DNA of 64,000 bases from Ahaetulla prasina (Eukaryota; Chordata; Lepidosauria; Squamata; Colubridae), in contig NC_080541.1 of assembly GCF_028640845.1 (NCBI RefSeq), forward strand, positions 156,620,502 through 156,684,501. The letters are read 5' to 3'. Positions within the stretch are counted from its first letter, which is position 1, and every line of letters begins with the position of its first letter. The position numbers and the translations under genes are program-made. The notes under the pieces were generated by a model. The model searched no databases and had not been told where the DNA came from. It saw only the letters and a list, made by a program, of their open reading frames with translations. Below are positions 46,232-57,013 of this stretch, in pieces.

Positions 46232-46409
46232 TGTTAAGTTCAGGAAGTAACGAGGCTGGAGACCAGGGTAGTGACAACAGCTCTTTAATATAGGGTGAAC
46301 CCAGCAACCAGGCTGGGGAAAAACCTCTCCTTATATACAGTTCAACCGGCGGCTTTAACCAATCAGCAACGTGCTTGTTTCCCGCCAAAACATTTAAAGA
46401 TACATTACA
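46232..46409 (-). repeat. Gypsy 5' LTR
   Basis: This 178-bp LTR (minus strand TGTAATG...CTTAACA) carries a promoter-like TATATAAGG and a CCAAT-like ATTGG about 35 bp upstream of it. It differs from the 3' LTR by a single base. I could not match the bases just inside it to a tRNA primer-binding site with confidence. Confidence 0.95.
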
Positions 46410-46729
46410 GGAACCATCTCTAATTAATGCCTGGCCAATGAGTCTGGATGCAACTGGGCAACATGGATGGGTGGGGGAGCCTATATAGGCTTTGAGAAGA
46501 AAATTACCAGCACTTCCTTTTTGTCATCCTTCTTTGGTACCTGGGATCTTCCTCTACCACCTTTTTTTCCAACCTCCGCACCTGCTCTTTTGGCAGAGCA
46601 GCCTTTAAGCTAACCACCCTGAGTCTGCAGGCTTGCAATCAGGAACTGTGGTTTACTTACAAGGAGTCTAGTGTTTTCCCTTCACCACAACGTTTGTTTT
46701 TGTTCCTCATTAAGTAACTGTTTGAAATT

Positions 46730-47300
46730 ACAAATGGTGGATATGAATGGTCCTTGACATTCCTGTTGTCCTAGCATTCCCATAAACCTAGGCTCATGAC
46801 CTAATACTTGGCTACTAGTTCACACTTATGATGGCTATGATCTGCCAGCTTCTTTCAAGCAAAATCAGTGTGGAAGCCAATAAGGAAAATTGTAAAGTGG
46901 TTGAGTAAGTCTCTCCCACTTGCATACGTCCCCAGACCCCAGGTGTTGTGCTTTACTGGCTACCTACACATTTTCATTAAGCCTTGTGGTCACATCACAA
47001 CTTCCAGGTCCTCATGCACCCTCCTCCACCCATCAACAGCTACCCCAAGTCTTGCTGCAAGTGCGCCACATCTCCTTGGCCACTTGTGTATGCCCCCAGC
47101 TCCTGATTGATTCTTTCTCATCCAGCAGCAGCCATCCCAACCCATGCTGGGCTTGTGCTACACCTCCCTGGCTATTCATATATCCCCTTGCTCCCTCTCC
47201 CACTTCGCAGCAGCCATTTTCCTGCCATTGACTTTGGTTATTGGAAGTCAGTAGGAAATTGTGAGGAGTTGCACAAGATGCAGATGTACTACATCTAAAG
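46730..47300. mobile_element. Diverged long-form MITE (GTCCTTGACTTA family)
   Basis: GGTCCTTGACATTCCTGTTG at the left, TTTCAAGCAAAATCAGTGTG inside, and GGAAGTCAGTAGGAAATTGT near the right parallel the copy at 12.7-13.1 kb. Boundaries are rough. Confidence 0.4.
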
Positions 47301-47370
47301 CATGCTATGCTATGGAAAGATGTATTAACATTTAAACTAATTCCAGGAATTAAGTAGTTGTTCAAATGTG

Positions 47371-47640
47371 TGTGTCAGTGGTGGGTTTGAAAAACTTTTG
47401 CTATCGGTTCCATGGTTGGGCTTGGTAAGCGTGGCTTGGTGGGCGTGGCAGGGGAAAGATACTGTAAAATCTCCATTCCCTCCTCAATCCAGGGGAAAGT
47501 TATTACAAAATCCTTATTTCCTCCCGATCAACTGGGACTTGGGAGGCAGAGAATAGGTGGGGGCGGGACCAGTCAGAATTTTTACTACCAGATATCCGAA
47601 CTACTCAAAATTTCCACTACTGGTTCTGTCATCAGGGAGT
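47371..47640. mobile_element. hAT-type MITE ('GGGCGTGGC' family)
   Basis: It starts CAGTGGTGGGTTTGAAAAAC, contains GTGGCTTGGTGGGCGTGGCA and ends TTCCACTACTGGTTCTG. Most of the left part recurs at 63913-64000. It is non-coding. Confidence 0.65.
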
Positions 47641-47644
47641 ATTT

Positions 47645-49430
47645 CACATATATTCCCTATGTTTTCTTCTATCTCTAAATGGGAGATACAACCTTTCTTA
47701 GCATACATTGAAACTTTAAAATCAGAAGTTTTTATCTGTTTATAATTTTATCCGCCTTTTACTGCTGTTTCTGAACATACTGTTATAAAAATGAAATCTT
47801 GAAATCTATACATTTACACAGCATCAATGCAAATAATTGTTTTGGACTATAGCCCATTTAGACTTTTCTTTTTTTCTTTCTATAACTTTTTATCCTTTTA
47901 TCTATTTCTTTTATTTCCTAGTCAAATTTCTACAGCTATCTGTCTTTCTGATCATTTAATTCCAAGTTGAAAAGCCCAAATAGTCTTGTTTGCTAATAGA
48001 TATCCTGGTCTGATAACTACTATGCACTTTGATTGTATGTAGCTTGGCAAGCAGCTATCTAAAACTATTCCTTGCCTAATATTCATGTTTAGACAAAGAG
48101 ATTTAACTATGCCTGATTGCAAAGTCACAGTATAGATGGCAATATTTCAGAGATTTCCTGTAGCATTCCAGTTTTATAGCTGTACCTGAGTATTTGTGAA
48201 CCGGTACATTTTTCTACTAAATAGAAAAGACTGAGGAAGGAGGTTTGCAAAAGAGAACCTATATGATCACGTTGCATTGCTTTCTGTTCCCAAGATCAAA
48301 TGAATTTTGGAAATATTATGATACTGTACTTTTATTTTAAATTTAGTAGTGGAAGAGTATTTCTTCCACTTATAATGAGTATTTCTTCCACTTAATACCA
48401 AGCACCTGTTTTTGTTGAGATCCAATAAGAAAATCAAGTTTTTCTGTTCTCAAGCAAGAGGATATTTTGAGGTTTTTTAACACATAAACAGTAGCAGAGA
48501 TATATAAAATACATATGTCAATTACTACAAATGAAAAAAAAGAAAGAAAAGAAGTGGTACCCTCTACATTTTTCATCTAAATTGCAAGGACCAACGTAGG
48601 AATGAGAACATGGAAATGTTTTTAAAGTGAATATAATGAGAATAAAGATTTTTGGCTTGGGTGTCAACCAAATATGGAAATATATTGGTATGTTTGTATT
48701 TTCTAATTTCTATTGTTAGCAAATCAAGTGACTCTAAGGCCACTATGTCAAAGAAGATAGTTTGTTTTCAAGTTAAATTGAACATAAGACTATCTCCTCT
48801 CAGTGATTGGTTTAGAACTCTGCAGGTTCCTTAGAAAATAGGACACTTATGGAACAATTTTGCATTGAATTACTCCAGAATTAATGGGAGAACGAACGAA
48901 TGAACAAATGAATGAATTGTGTGATCAAAGATTGCAGATAACTGTTTGTAGTGCTGGTATATAAAATCATGTTAATTATAATCTTATCTTGTAAACTTAA
49001 CTTGTAAGGAAACAAGTTAATTGAGTGATATATTGCAGGTTTTCATTAAAATAAATATATCTCAGCTTACTCCTTCTCTATTTTTTTCTTGAGATCTCTT
49101 TCAATACCAAAATAAATTTAACATTATAAATAGGCAGAGAACCATTAGGTATGTTAAGTTTATTTATTGCTGCGTGATTTAATTATTTAGTTTAAATCAA
49201 GATTATTGATCAGTTGAAAAACCTTTAATTGATTAACAGGCTTTATATGAAGAATGTGCTGAGTGTGCTGGACTCTGGCTATTATGTGGTGCTTATAGCC
49301 TTCAATTATAGGGCTAAAAAGTGCTTAACATTTGGTCCCTAAGAGACCAATCAAAATAAGATACATTTTCTGTATTAAGTTGTATGATTTAAGTTTGTTC
49401 CATGCTTTTCAATTTAACATTATATATATA
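47645..49430. other. AT-rich single-copy stretch
   Basis: No gene was recognised. Confidence 0.45.
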
Positions 49431-49434
49431 CTTT

Positions 49435-49754
49435 AGGGATACGGTGGCTTAGTGGGTAAGATGCTGAGCTTGTCAATTGAAAGGTCAGCAGTTCAGCGGT
49501 TTGAATCCCTAGTGCCGCATGACAGGGTGAGCTCCCATTACTTGTCCCAGCTTCGAACGCATGTAAAAATGCAAGTAGAAAAATAGGGACCACCTTTGGA
49601 GGGAAGATAACAATGTGTTTAGTCATGCCAGCCACATGACCACAGACACATCTTCAGACAATGCTGGCTCTTCGGCTTTGAAACGAAGATGATTACTACC
49701 CACTAGAGTCGGGAACAACTAGCACATATGTGCGAGGGGAACCTTTACCTTTTA
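49435..49754 (+). mobile_element. Sauria-type SINE
   Basis: Head AGGGATACGGTGGCTTAGTG, B box GGTTTGAATCCCTAG, centre AAAATAGGGACCACCTTTGG, tail GGGGAACCTTTACCTTTT. It is a full copy of the family at 25.95 kb with a slightly shorter centre. Confidence 0.92.
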
Positions 49755-49875
49755 TATACTTCAGTCACAAATGATACTAAGCAGTATCTGTTGCAAATGT
49801 ACACAGATAAATTGAATTGTGTAAAATCTGGAGGCAAAGGTGTAAGTATACATTTATCATCATCTTTTAATGACC

Positions 49876-50072
49876 CCATAATCCCTTGCGGCGTGGAATC
49901 TGGGCAACTGAATGGAGCTAGCAGAGTGTTTAATGGCTAGATGCCATTCCTGTCACCAATGTGGAGTTTTGTTCAGCAGATATATTCTCACTGTGCCTAG
50001 AGAGAGAAGTATCTGCCTCTACCTAGGATCAAACTCACAGCCTCCTGATTGTGAGGCGAAAGCTCCACCAGA
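49876..50072 (-). mobile_element. tRNA-derived SINE, second type, copy 2
   Basis: On the minus strand: GGTGGAGCTTTCGCCTCACA, then ATCAGGAGGCTGTGAGTTTG. It is collinear with 32510-32715, including the far end (ATAATCCCTTGCGGCG). Confidence 0.75.
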
Positions 50073-50079
50073 ATAATTG

Positions 50080-51405
50080 AAATGATAAACTGCAAAGTAA
50101 GAAGCTTCAGAAAAAAAAATCTAGCAGCATCAAACAGTGGTAAAAAGATGTACAAATACTTCATTAAATCTCGGCATTTTTTCTCAGAGCAAGTATATCA
50201 TCATTCATTTTATAAAAATGTTACACAAATTATTTACCAAGATACAATCACCTGTAGGTCTTGAATTATTAAAAATCAACTATACTTTCCCGAGTGAGGC
50301 ATGCTGCATTCTAAGGAATTATGGTTGTCTCATCTCTGGTAGCTCTGAAATTTGCTAAACCTTTTGTAAGTCTTTGGGTTGTTAGAGAGCACTTGCTATA
50401 TTAAAATGCACCTCTAGACGGTTTTCAAACAGCAGCACAGACACTTGGTTGTACAATTTTCTTCCAAGATAAGCAAATCGTCCTTTCTTATAGCATTGTC
50501 AGCAAGAGATGTTCATCTGATTGAAAATGCTTATCAGCTGTAAAGTAGAACTAAATTTGACTCTCACTAAAGCAAAGTTGTGTTGCATAAGCTTGTGTTT
50601 TAAGCCAGCATGGTGTCTGGGAAAAAACAGCTTAAATCGAGACTATATTAGATCACTTGTTTTCCATAGCAATTATCCTGGAAGTAAATTGAGTGGTTTA
50701 CTTTCAGTAATGTTGGACAAAGTTATAAATAGAACTTCATTAGTTACTACTAATGGATATGCGGAAATGCTACTTTCATGCTGTTTGAAGACTGTAAATT
50801 GACACCTTCATTTTGATAGGGCTCTCTGTAAAATGTAGCAGTCTTGAAATAGTAGCTTTATTTTTAATAAATATTTTTTTCCTCATCTTGTTAATAAAGA
50901 CCGTATTAACAGCAGGGAGAAAGTAAATGACAGTGCACATAGAGAAGGGAATTGATTATATCCCAAATGCAAGCAGTTCTACTAAATAAATTGGGGGGAA
51001 AAAGAGAGAGAATTTTTTCCATTATTCTTCAGTAGATGGCAATTTTACATGTTACAAGTAACTGTAGCCAATTGCCGTTTTCAGAATGAGACATAATTTT
51101 TCCCCCTTTTTTGTTTGTTGACAGAACCTTTTAAGCTCACCAGGAATGTTACTTGAGAGAGCTTAGGGTTTTTTTCCCCCCATCTTGTAATTGCAGTCTG
51201 TAAAAAAAATGAAGGTAAAAGAAGTAAAAGATAATTATTTCTGTCTTATTGCATCAGAGAATAGCTGCCAGTCTTCTTAGTTGGAGATGCTTATTCCCTT
51301 TTGGGGAAAGATGAGTAGGTCTTATCTGGCTGCTGTGACCACTTTATATCAGATTTTGCAGTTTAGGTTGCTGAGATTTGCCATAGTCTTGATTCTCCAG
51401 GGATG
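50080..51405. other. AT-rich single-copy stretch
   Basis: No gene was recognised. Frames of 60-93 codons here show no family pattern. Confidence 0.45.
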
Positions 51406-51410
51406 CAGTG

Positions 51411-52110
51411 GCTATAGTCCAGGGATGCTGGACTATTGCAATAGTCCAGGGATGCTGGACTATTGCAATGCTCTCTACATGGAGCTCCCCTTGAAGAGCA
51501 CCCGGAGGCTCCAGTTAGTCCAGAATGCGGCCGCGCGGGTGATAGAGGGAGCACTGCGCTGCTCCCATATAACACCCATCCTGCGCGGCCTACACTGGCT
51601 ACCGGTAGTCTTCCGGGTGCAATTCAAGGTTTTGGTTACCACCTTTAAAGCGCTCCATGGCTTAGGACCGGGATACCTTCGAGACCGCCTTCTGCCGCCG
51701 ATTGCCTCCCAACGACCTGTGCGGTCCCACAGAGTAGGCCTCCTCAGGGTGCCGTCGACCAAACAATGTAGGTTGGCGACCCCCAGGGGGAGGGCCTTCT
51801 CTGTGGCGGCACCAGCCCTGTGGAACGAGCTTCCTCCGGGATTACGACAACTCCCCGACCTCCGGATCTTCAGACGTGAACTGAAGACCCTATTATTTCA
51901 GCGCGCTGGACTAGCCTAAGAATAAAATGTTTTAGCAAAATTTTAATGGGGTTTTTACTGGTTTTTACTGTTTTAGTGATCAGCCCATGATAATATTTAG
52001 TCTTAACTGGGTTTTAATGCTTATTTATTATATTATTTTAATATGCCTGTGAACCGCCCTGAGTCCTACGGGAGATGGTGTGGTATATAAGTATGATTAA
52101 TAAATAAATA
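51411..52110 (+). mobile_element. L2-like LINE, strongly 5'-truncated
   Basis: The last about 150 codons of ORF2 ([18 protein letters not shown] to FQRAGLA, stop at 51919) are followed by the 3' UTR, GAACCGCCCTGAGTCCTACG and an (AATA)n tail. It is the same family as 5883-8535 and 56.8-59.9 kb. The 5' junction contains a 27-bp duplication. Confidence 0.9.
51475..51919 (+). pseudogene. L2-like ORF2 C-terminal fragment
   Basis: The open C-terminal region of the LINE protein shows [60 protein letters not shown] and an end at FQRAGLA. It is without stops in this stretch and closely matches the ends at 8310 and 57014. It lacks all catalytic parts. Confidence 0.88.
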
Positions 52111-52460
52111 AATAAATATAGGAGTCTGATAGACTGACTGTAGGAGAAGAGCAGGTGGAGTTAAATATGTCATCAGTTTAGAGTCATTGTGTTCCCATAA
52201 GCTTTCAGAGTCCAATCCCTCCTGAATTCCATTGTCCTTTATCTGGCACCAATCTAGTGTTGAACTTTAATTTACCATATTCTTGTATATGGGCTTGAAT
52301 AAATCATCTATGCTGCAACATTACAAATGGTACTGATTCTTTGCATCTGGCCACTAGTGACTGGGCAATATGTCATCATGTTATTGGGGACTTCATTGGC
52401 TTAGACTTTGATGCAGGTAATAAGAGTGGAATTATCCCTATTACCTTGGGCTGGACCATA

Positions 52461-53076
52461 TTGTAGTGGCCAAAATTGTTGAAATCTTTTGGAAAGAGTA
52501 TATTTTTAAGGTTTGATGGCTGATAGCATCACCTTTTTTTTTCTTTTTTTTTGGAATTTCAAGACAATCATATTCCACTGCTAGAATGGCCTGGGAATAG
52601 CCCAGACCTTAACCCAATTGAATATCTATGGAACCGAATAAAGAAACTTGTTAGTCAGAAGCGACCCAGCAATAAAACCTAGTTAATAGAAGCAACCAGT
52701 CAATCTTGGTTTCACATTATAACAGCTGCAGAACTAAAAGACTTGGTTCATTCCTTGGGAAGACGTTGTAAGGCCATAATTCATGCTAATGGTTACCCAA
52801 CTAAGTATTAACTGACGTGATAATTTTTGTATATCTTGTTTTTTCTATGGTGATAATTTTTGTATATCTCATTTTTTTCTATGTGTTTCACTTTTCTTCT
52901 TTATACTGTAATTCTATTCTAATAGCAAATCCTTCATGAAATTTATTACATTCTTGATTAAATTATCTTTGCATTGATGTATAATTTTATGGTACTACTA
53001 AAAAAAAGTAGTATTATTAGCTAGTTTTAGAAAATACACTTTTCCCAAAAGGTTTCCACAATTTTGGCCACAACTG
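52461..53076 (+). mobile_element. Tc1/mariner-like element, internally deleted
   Basis: Ends GTGGCCAAAATTGTTGAAAT at the left and ATTTTGGCCACAACTG at the right form inverted repeats; TA flanks lie at 52459-52460 and 53077-53078. The interior keeps only the transposase C-terminus. At 616 bp it is far shorter than an autonomous Tc1 (about 1.6 kb). Confidence 0.88.
52560..52811 (+). pseudogene. Tc1-like transposase C-terminus
   Basis: Translation from 52560 gives HIPLLEWPGNSPDLNPIE followed by YLWNRIKKLVSQKRPSNKT. PDLNPIE...W is the conserved block around the third catalytic acid of Tc1 DD34E transposases. An in-frame TAG follows (about 52677-52679). The frame then continues with LIEATSQSWF and LKDLVHSLGRRCKAIIHANG, ending at a stop at 52809-52811. 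The first two catalytic Asp residues and the DNA-binding domain are deleted. Intact relatives cut and paste the element at TA sites. Confidence 0.9.
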
Positions 53077-53464
53077 TACGTTTTCTAGGCCTGAAGAGGA
53101 CTTAGCTACATGGATCCAGAAGACTATTATGGCCTCACTTCAAGAAAGGATAATGTTGATAGCTATGAAAGAAGTATTCAATATCACTGAGTCTAATATT
53201 CTTCAAGACTGTCTAGAGATTAGAGCTAGAGATTAGAGAAAATATTTTACCATAGATTTGGAATGTTTTACAGCATACTCTTCGTGGAGCAAGACTCTGA
53301 GGGAGGAGATGCTGACTTGGAGACCATTCCTTTGTGGGTTTCCTTGGAATTTGATTCTCTCTCCCCACTTTTTAACTTTACTTGAAACCATTCCAATTCA
53401 GGTCCAGTCATGGGAAAGAAATGCCTTTGGTTACTCTAGTGACCTTTACCAGAACCAGCACTTA

Positions 53465-54641
53465 CTGTATTTTTCGGTGTATAAGACACATCTTTTTACT
53501 CCCAAAAAGAGGGTGAAAATCTGAGTGCATCTTATACTCCGAATGTAGCCCACCTACCAGCCCCCACCCTTTCGACATTTTTGATCTGCATGTGTCGCAT
53601 TTTTGGGTGGTTCCAGGGGAACTGGGTCGGCGCACAGCCTAAGGAACAAGCCTCTTCGGGACAGGGTGGAGGGTGGGGTAATCTGCCCGGCAGCTTCGAC
53701 AAACAAGGTGGGCCCCATGGTTCACAGCTGGTTTCCCCTCTGGCCGCCCAGTGGGCAGTTCAGGGCAGACAATGGCCCCAATGACTTCACTCCCCAGCAA
53801 TGTGAGGAGCTGCCGCCACGCCTAGGCCTTCTCTGCACCTGGGAGCCCCTAAAGCAAAACATCCGTCCTTTCCAGCACCACTGCCCATTGGCCCAATGCA
53901 ATTCGCAGAGCCGTGTTTCAGGCGGCAGCCGGTTTCTCTCCAATGTGCTTTGGTGAACCAGGATGAAAAGCATTTTCAAGTGGCAACACCAGCTGCACGG
54001 CATACTTTTGGATTCAGGGAGGAAAGCTCTTTGCATAGCATAGCAGGAAATGGGGCGGGGGATTGATTCGTCGTTTGAAGGGGAGGGGGAAGATGTACGC
54101 TCTTAACTGCACGTGCCATGGTTGGTGTTGGAGGAGGAGAGGAGGAGGAACTGGGGGTGCTGATGCTTTGGCCCTCTGCCCCCCCTCCTCAGGCTGCCCC
54201 CGATAAGATCTCCACCAGCAAACTGTTTTGAGGAGGTTGCAGACAGCTTTGTAGTGCTCGCTAAGCTGGCTCTTCAGCCACAGCACCTGGCACCTCTCCA
54301 CCATGCAGTCCTTGCAGAGGGCTTTCACTGAGGAAAGAGCCAAAGCCGGCATTGTCGAGAGGTCTCGTCAGGGAAAGCGAGTAGTCCCTGCAGATTGCAG
54401 GAGCACCCCGATAAGTTTTCCGGAAAAGAACTTCTCAGTAATTGACGCCCTCTTTCCCAGCTGAATCTCTGAGGCACCTCTGGCTTGCAGGAGGAGGAGG
54501 AGGAGGAGGAGGAGGGCAGCATAAAGCAGCACCACCTTAAATGCTGGTAGGCAGAGGTAGAATTCTTTTTTTCTTGTTTTCCTCCCCCAAAATTATGGTG
54601 CATCTTATACTCCGGTACGTCTTATACACTGAAAAATAAGG
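53465..54641. mobile_element. TA-flanked element ('GTATAAGACGCAC' type), long copy
   Basis: Ends CTGTATTTTTCGGTGTATAAG and CTTATACACTGAAAAATAAGG are inverted repeats, with TA on both sides (53463-53464 and 54642-54643). The 1,177-bp interior is GC-rich and has no transposase, but includes a GAG trinucleotide run. Next to the right end a second copy of the sub-terminal word (GTGCATCTTATACTCCG) is found. Same family as 13432-13891. Confidence 0.78.
54488..54514. repeat. (GAG)n trinucleotide run
   Basis: Nine or so GAG units inside the TA-flanked element. Confidence 0.95.
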
Positions 54642-54659
54642 TAAATGGGAGACGTGCAT

Positions 54660-55080
54660 TTGTTCTATTAATATCCTTTAGGACATTAATATCCTTTAGG
54701 ACATTCAATACTATGCTATGGTATCCTGCTCAAGGCTCAAGTCTCAAAAGTAGTATGTATGGTTGGGAAAAGAGGAAACTCTTTTACAGTGCTTCTCTTA
54801 TGACATGAATGGATAGTTTCAGTCAATAGTCATGATAACCTCCTATTTGGACTACTCCAGTACACTGAGGTTAGCTTTAGAGAGGACTCATAAGTTATAA
54901 TTGGTGCAGGACAAAGTAATGTGAGGTGCTGATGGTGTGTAACTCTGCTATTTCAGGATGAACATTAATTTTGAGATCAGAACGAAGCGAATTGCATCTG
55001 TCCAACCATCTACCCCTTCATCCATTCCATACTCTGTAGATAATTGCAATGAATGCAGTTTTCAAGTTATCAAAATAAAT
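54660..55080. other. Non-coding stretch
   Basis: Includes a short direct repeat TATCCTTTAGGACATT (about 54670-54704). No gene was recognised. Confidence 0.5.
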
Positions 55081-55084
55081 GTAT

Positions 55085-55330
55085 AAATGAGCCGAGTTGG
55101 CGCAGTGATTAGAGTGCAGTACTGCAGGCTACTTCAGCTAACTGCTAGCTGCAGTTCAGCAGATCGAATCTCACCAGCTCAAGATTGACTCAGCCTTCCA
55201 TCCTTCTGAGGTGGATAAAATGAGGACCCAGATTGTTGGGGGCAATATGCTGACTCTGTAAACCGTTTAAAGAGGGCTGTGAAGCACTATGAAGCGCTAT
55301 ATAAGTCTTAAGTGCAATTGTTACTGCTGT
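55085..55330 (+). mobile_element. tRNA-derived SINE
   Basis: Head GCCGAGTTGGCGCAGTGATT, AGAGTGCAGTACTGCAGGCT (A box side) and B-box-like AGATCGAATCTCACC, body GATTGACTCAGCCTTCCATC and AAAATGAGGACCCAGATTGT, tail AAGCGCTATATAAGTCTTAA. The body is shared with the SINE at 13.1 kb. Confidence 0.85.
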
Positions 55331-55334
55331 CTGT

Positions 55335-56030
55335 GACTCTTTGACTCAGAGTCAGACTTTACTAATCCATGTTGCCTGAGGTAATTATAGTTTTAGTTCA
55401 GTATATCAGGAGGTAGGAAAGTTGGAGAAGACTCTTGGCTCAGTTGCGATCATTTCAGTAGGAGAGACAGCGCATACCATTTCCCACTGGGAAAATTACT
55501 TAGCAGTTACCTAGCAACCTCACTAGGAAAAAAAAGATCAGCAAGGTCTAGCACTAAATACTATATAGTTAAAATATATCAAAAGGCTTTAATTTTAGGC
55601 AACATGCTGGACCTTTAGTCTTCCATTTTCTTTCTGTTGTAGAAGAAATTCCTGGGTTCTCTGCTGATTTACATAAACACCATGCTGTTGTTTCCTAATA
55701 AAGATAAAGTATGCAAATCTTGGCCCCTAGTAGGGTAATCACAATTGGCACACAAAGGGAACGCAGATTCCCTATAATAATTTAAGATATTATGCAGAAA
55801 TCTTATAGCGGTTAGTAATATTACACAGACTATTTCCAACTCTCATATTCTGATTGGCTTTTAAATTTAAAGTTCATAACTGACCATTAAAAGGAAATTG
55901 TGGTATCTCTTTTTTTTTTTTGCAGAAAGCACTCAAACTATACAGGAGGAAAGAAGCTTTGAAATAATAATAATACTTTGAAATGGCTTCTTTTTGTTGC
56001 CTGTTTTCGCTTGGCATATTTTTTTTTACA
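55335..56030. other. AT-rich non-coding stretch
   Basis: No gene was recognised. Confidence 0.45.
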
Positions 56031-56033
56031 CAA

Positions 56034-56380
56034 AGGTAAAGGTTCCCTTCGCACATATGTGCTAGTCGTTCCCGACTCTAGGGGGCGGTGCTCATCTCCG
56101 TATCAAAGCTGAAGAGCCAGCACTGTCTGAAAACGTCTCGGTGGTCATGTGGCCGGCATGATTAAATGCCAAAGGTGCACGGAACGCTGTTACCTTCCCA
56201 CCAAGGTGTTCCCAATTTTTCTACTTGCATTTTTTACGTGCTTTCAAACTGTTAGGTTGGCAGAAGCTGAGACAAGTAATGGGAGCTCACCCCTTACGCA
56301 GCACTAGGGATTCGAACCGCTGACTGCCGACCTTTCGATCGACAAGCTCAGCGTCTTAGCCACTGAGCCACCGCATCCCT
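56034..56380 (-). mobile_element. Sauria-type SINE, minus strand
   Basis: Reversed tail AAAGGTAAAGGTTCCCTTCG, GACTCTAGGGGGCGGTGCTC, reversed B box GGGATTCGAACCGC, reversed head GCCACCGCATCCCT. Four Sauria copies in 64 kb suggest an active past of the family in this lineage. Confidence 0.92.
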
Positions 56381-56797
56381 TTTCTTACATAGGAGGTTGA
56401 AATTTTACAAATATTTTTGTAATCTAGAATTCTTTTAGTCCCAAGGGAATAAAAGAGATTGCAATATTAATTTTCTTATTTCATATAGGATTTAAAAGTT
56501 TTTATATATACCAAACTGCTTAATGTAGCTGACAACATAACAAATATGTTGAACTGTATACATAGTATATTTGTTTCAAATAAAATACAATATTAATAGA
56601 AGTCTTCTTCTCTTCCTGTCATGTAATGGGCATGTTTTGGAGAGGTTTATGCTTTCACTTCAATGGATAAATGAAGATGAAACTCTCTATGTAATTTCAA
56701 CTGGGCAAATAATTCAATGAGGGGCTTTGCAACACACTGAAATGCATAAAAAGCATCTGTCTTCATGCCACAGAAGCTGCTTTTTCACCTGTTTCTG

Positions 56798-56830
<33 letters not shown>

Positions 56831-57013
56831 AATAATAATTTAATTTTTATACCGCCCTTCTCCCGAAGGACTCAGGGCGGTTCACAGCCAGATAAAAACC
56901 ACCAATACAATACAAATAAAAACACTGATAAAAAACTTATTAAATTTGGCCCCTAAATTAAAATACATAAAACCATAAAACCCCATTTAAAATTACAAAT
57001 AATAATACTAATT

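Larger units (their letters stand above)
41885..46409 (-). mobile_element. Ty3/Gypsy LTR retrotransposon, minus strand
   Basis: A 4,525-bp element is flanked by a perfect 5-bp duplication GGAAC (41880-41884 and 46410-46414). It has two 178-bp LTRs and, in minus orientation, gag, protease, RT, RNase H and integrase. Integrase follows RNase H, the order of Ty3/Gypsy rather than Copia. Base composition is clearly GC-richer than the flanks. LTRs are nearly identical, so insertion was recent, yet pol is frameshifted. Confidence 0.95.
41586..46689 (-). mobile_element. Solo LTR split by a Gypsy element
   Basis: Without the Gypsy insertion, 41586-41884 joins 46415-46689 into a 574-bp unit. Its ends are TGTGGTACAG and CTTCACCACA (TG...CA with short inverted repeats), and the flanks are ATGTT (41581-41585) and ACGTT (46690-46694). 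The single flank difference is a CpG-type change. On the minus strand it has a CCTATATAGG TATA-like site (about 46480-46490) and downstream an AATAAA (about 41685), in LTR order. No internal genes of its own remain. The family is unknown. Confidence 0.72.

Noticed and set aside
46868..47365. Frames of 80-110 codons with Ser/Pro/His-rich content
   Set aside because: No start context, splice signal or family pattern; the region looks like a diverged MITE.
53581..54603. Several overlapping frames of 92-117 codons on both strands
   Set aside because: They fall within a TA-flanked DNA element, overlap each other on both strands and show no family motif.
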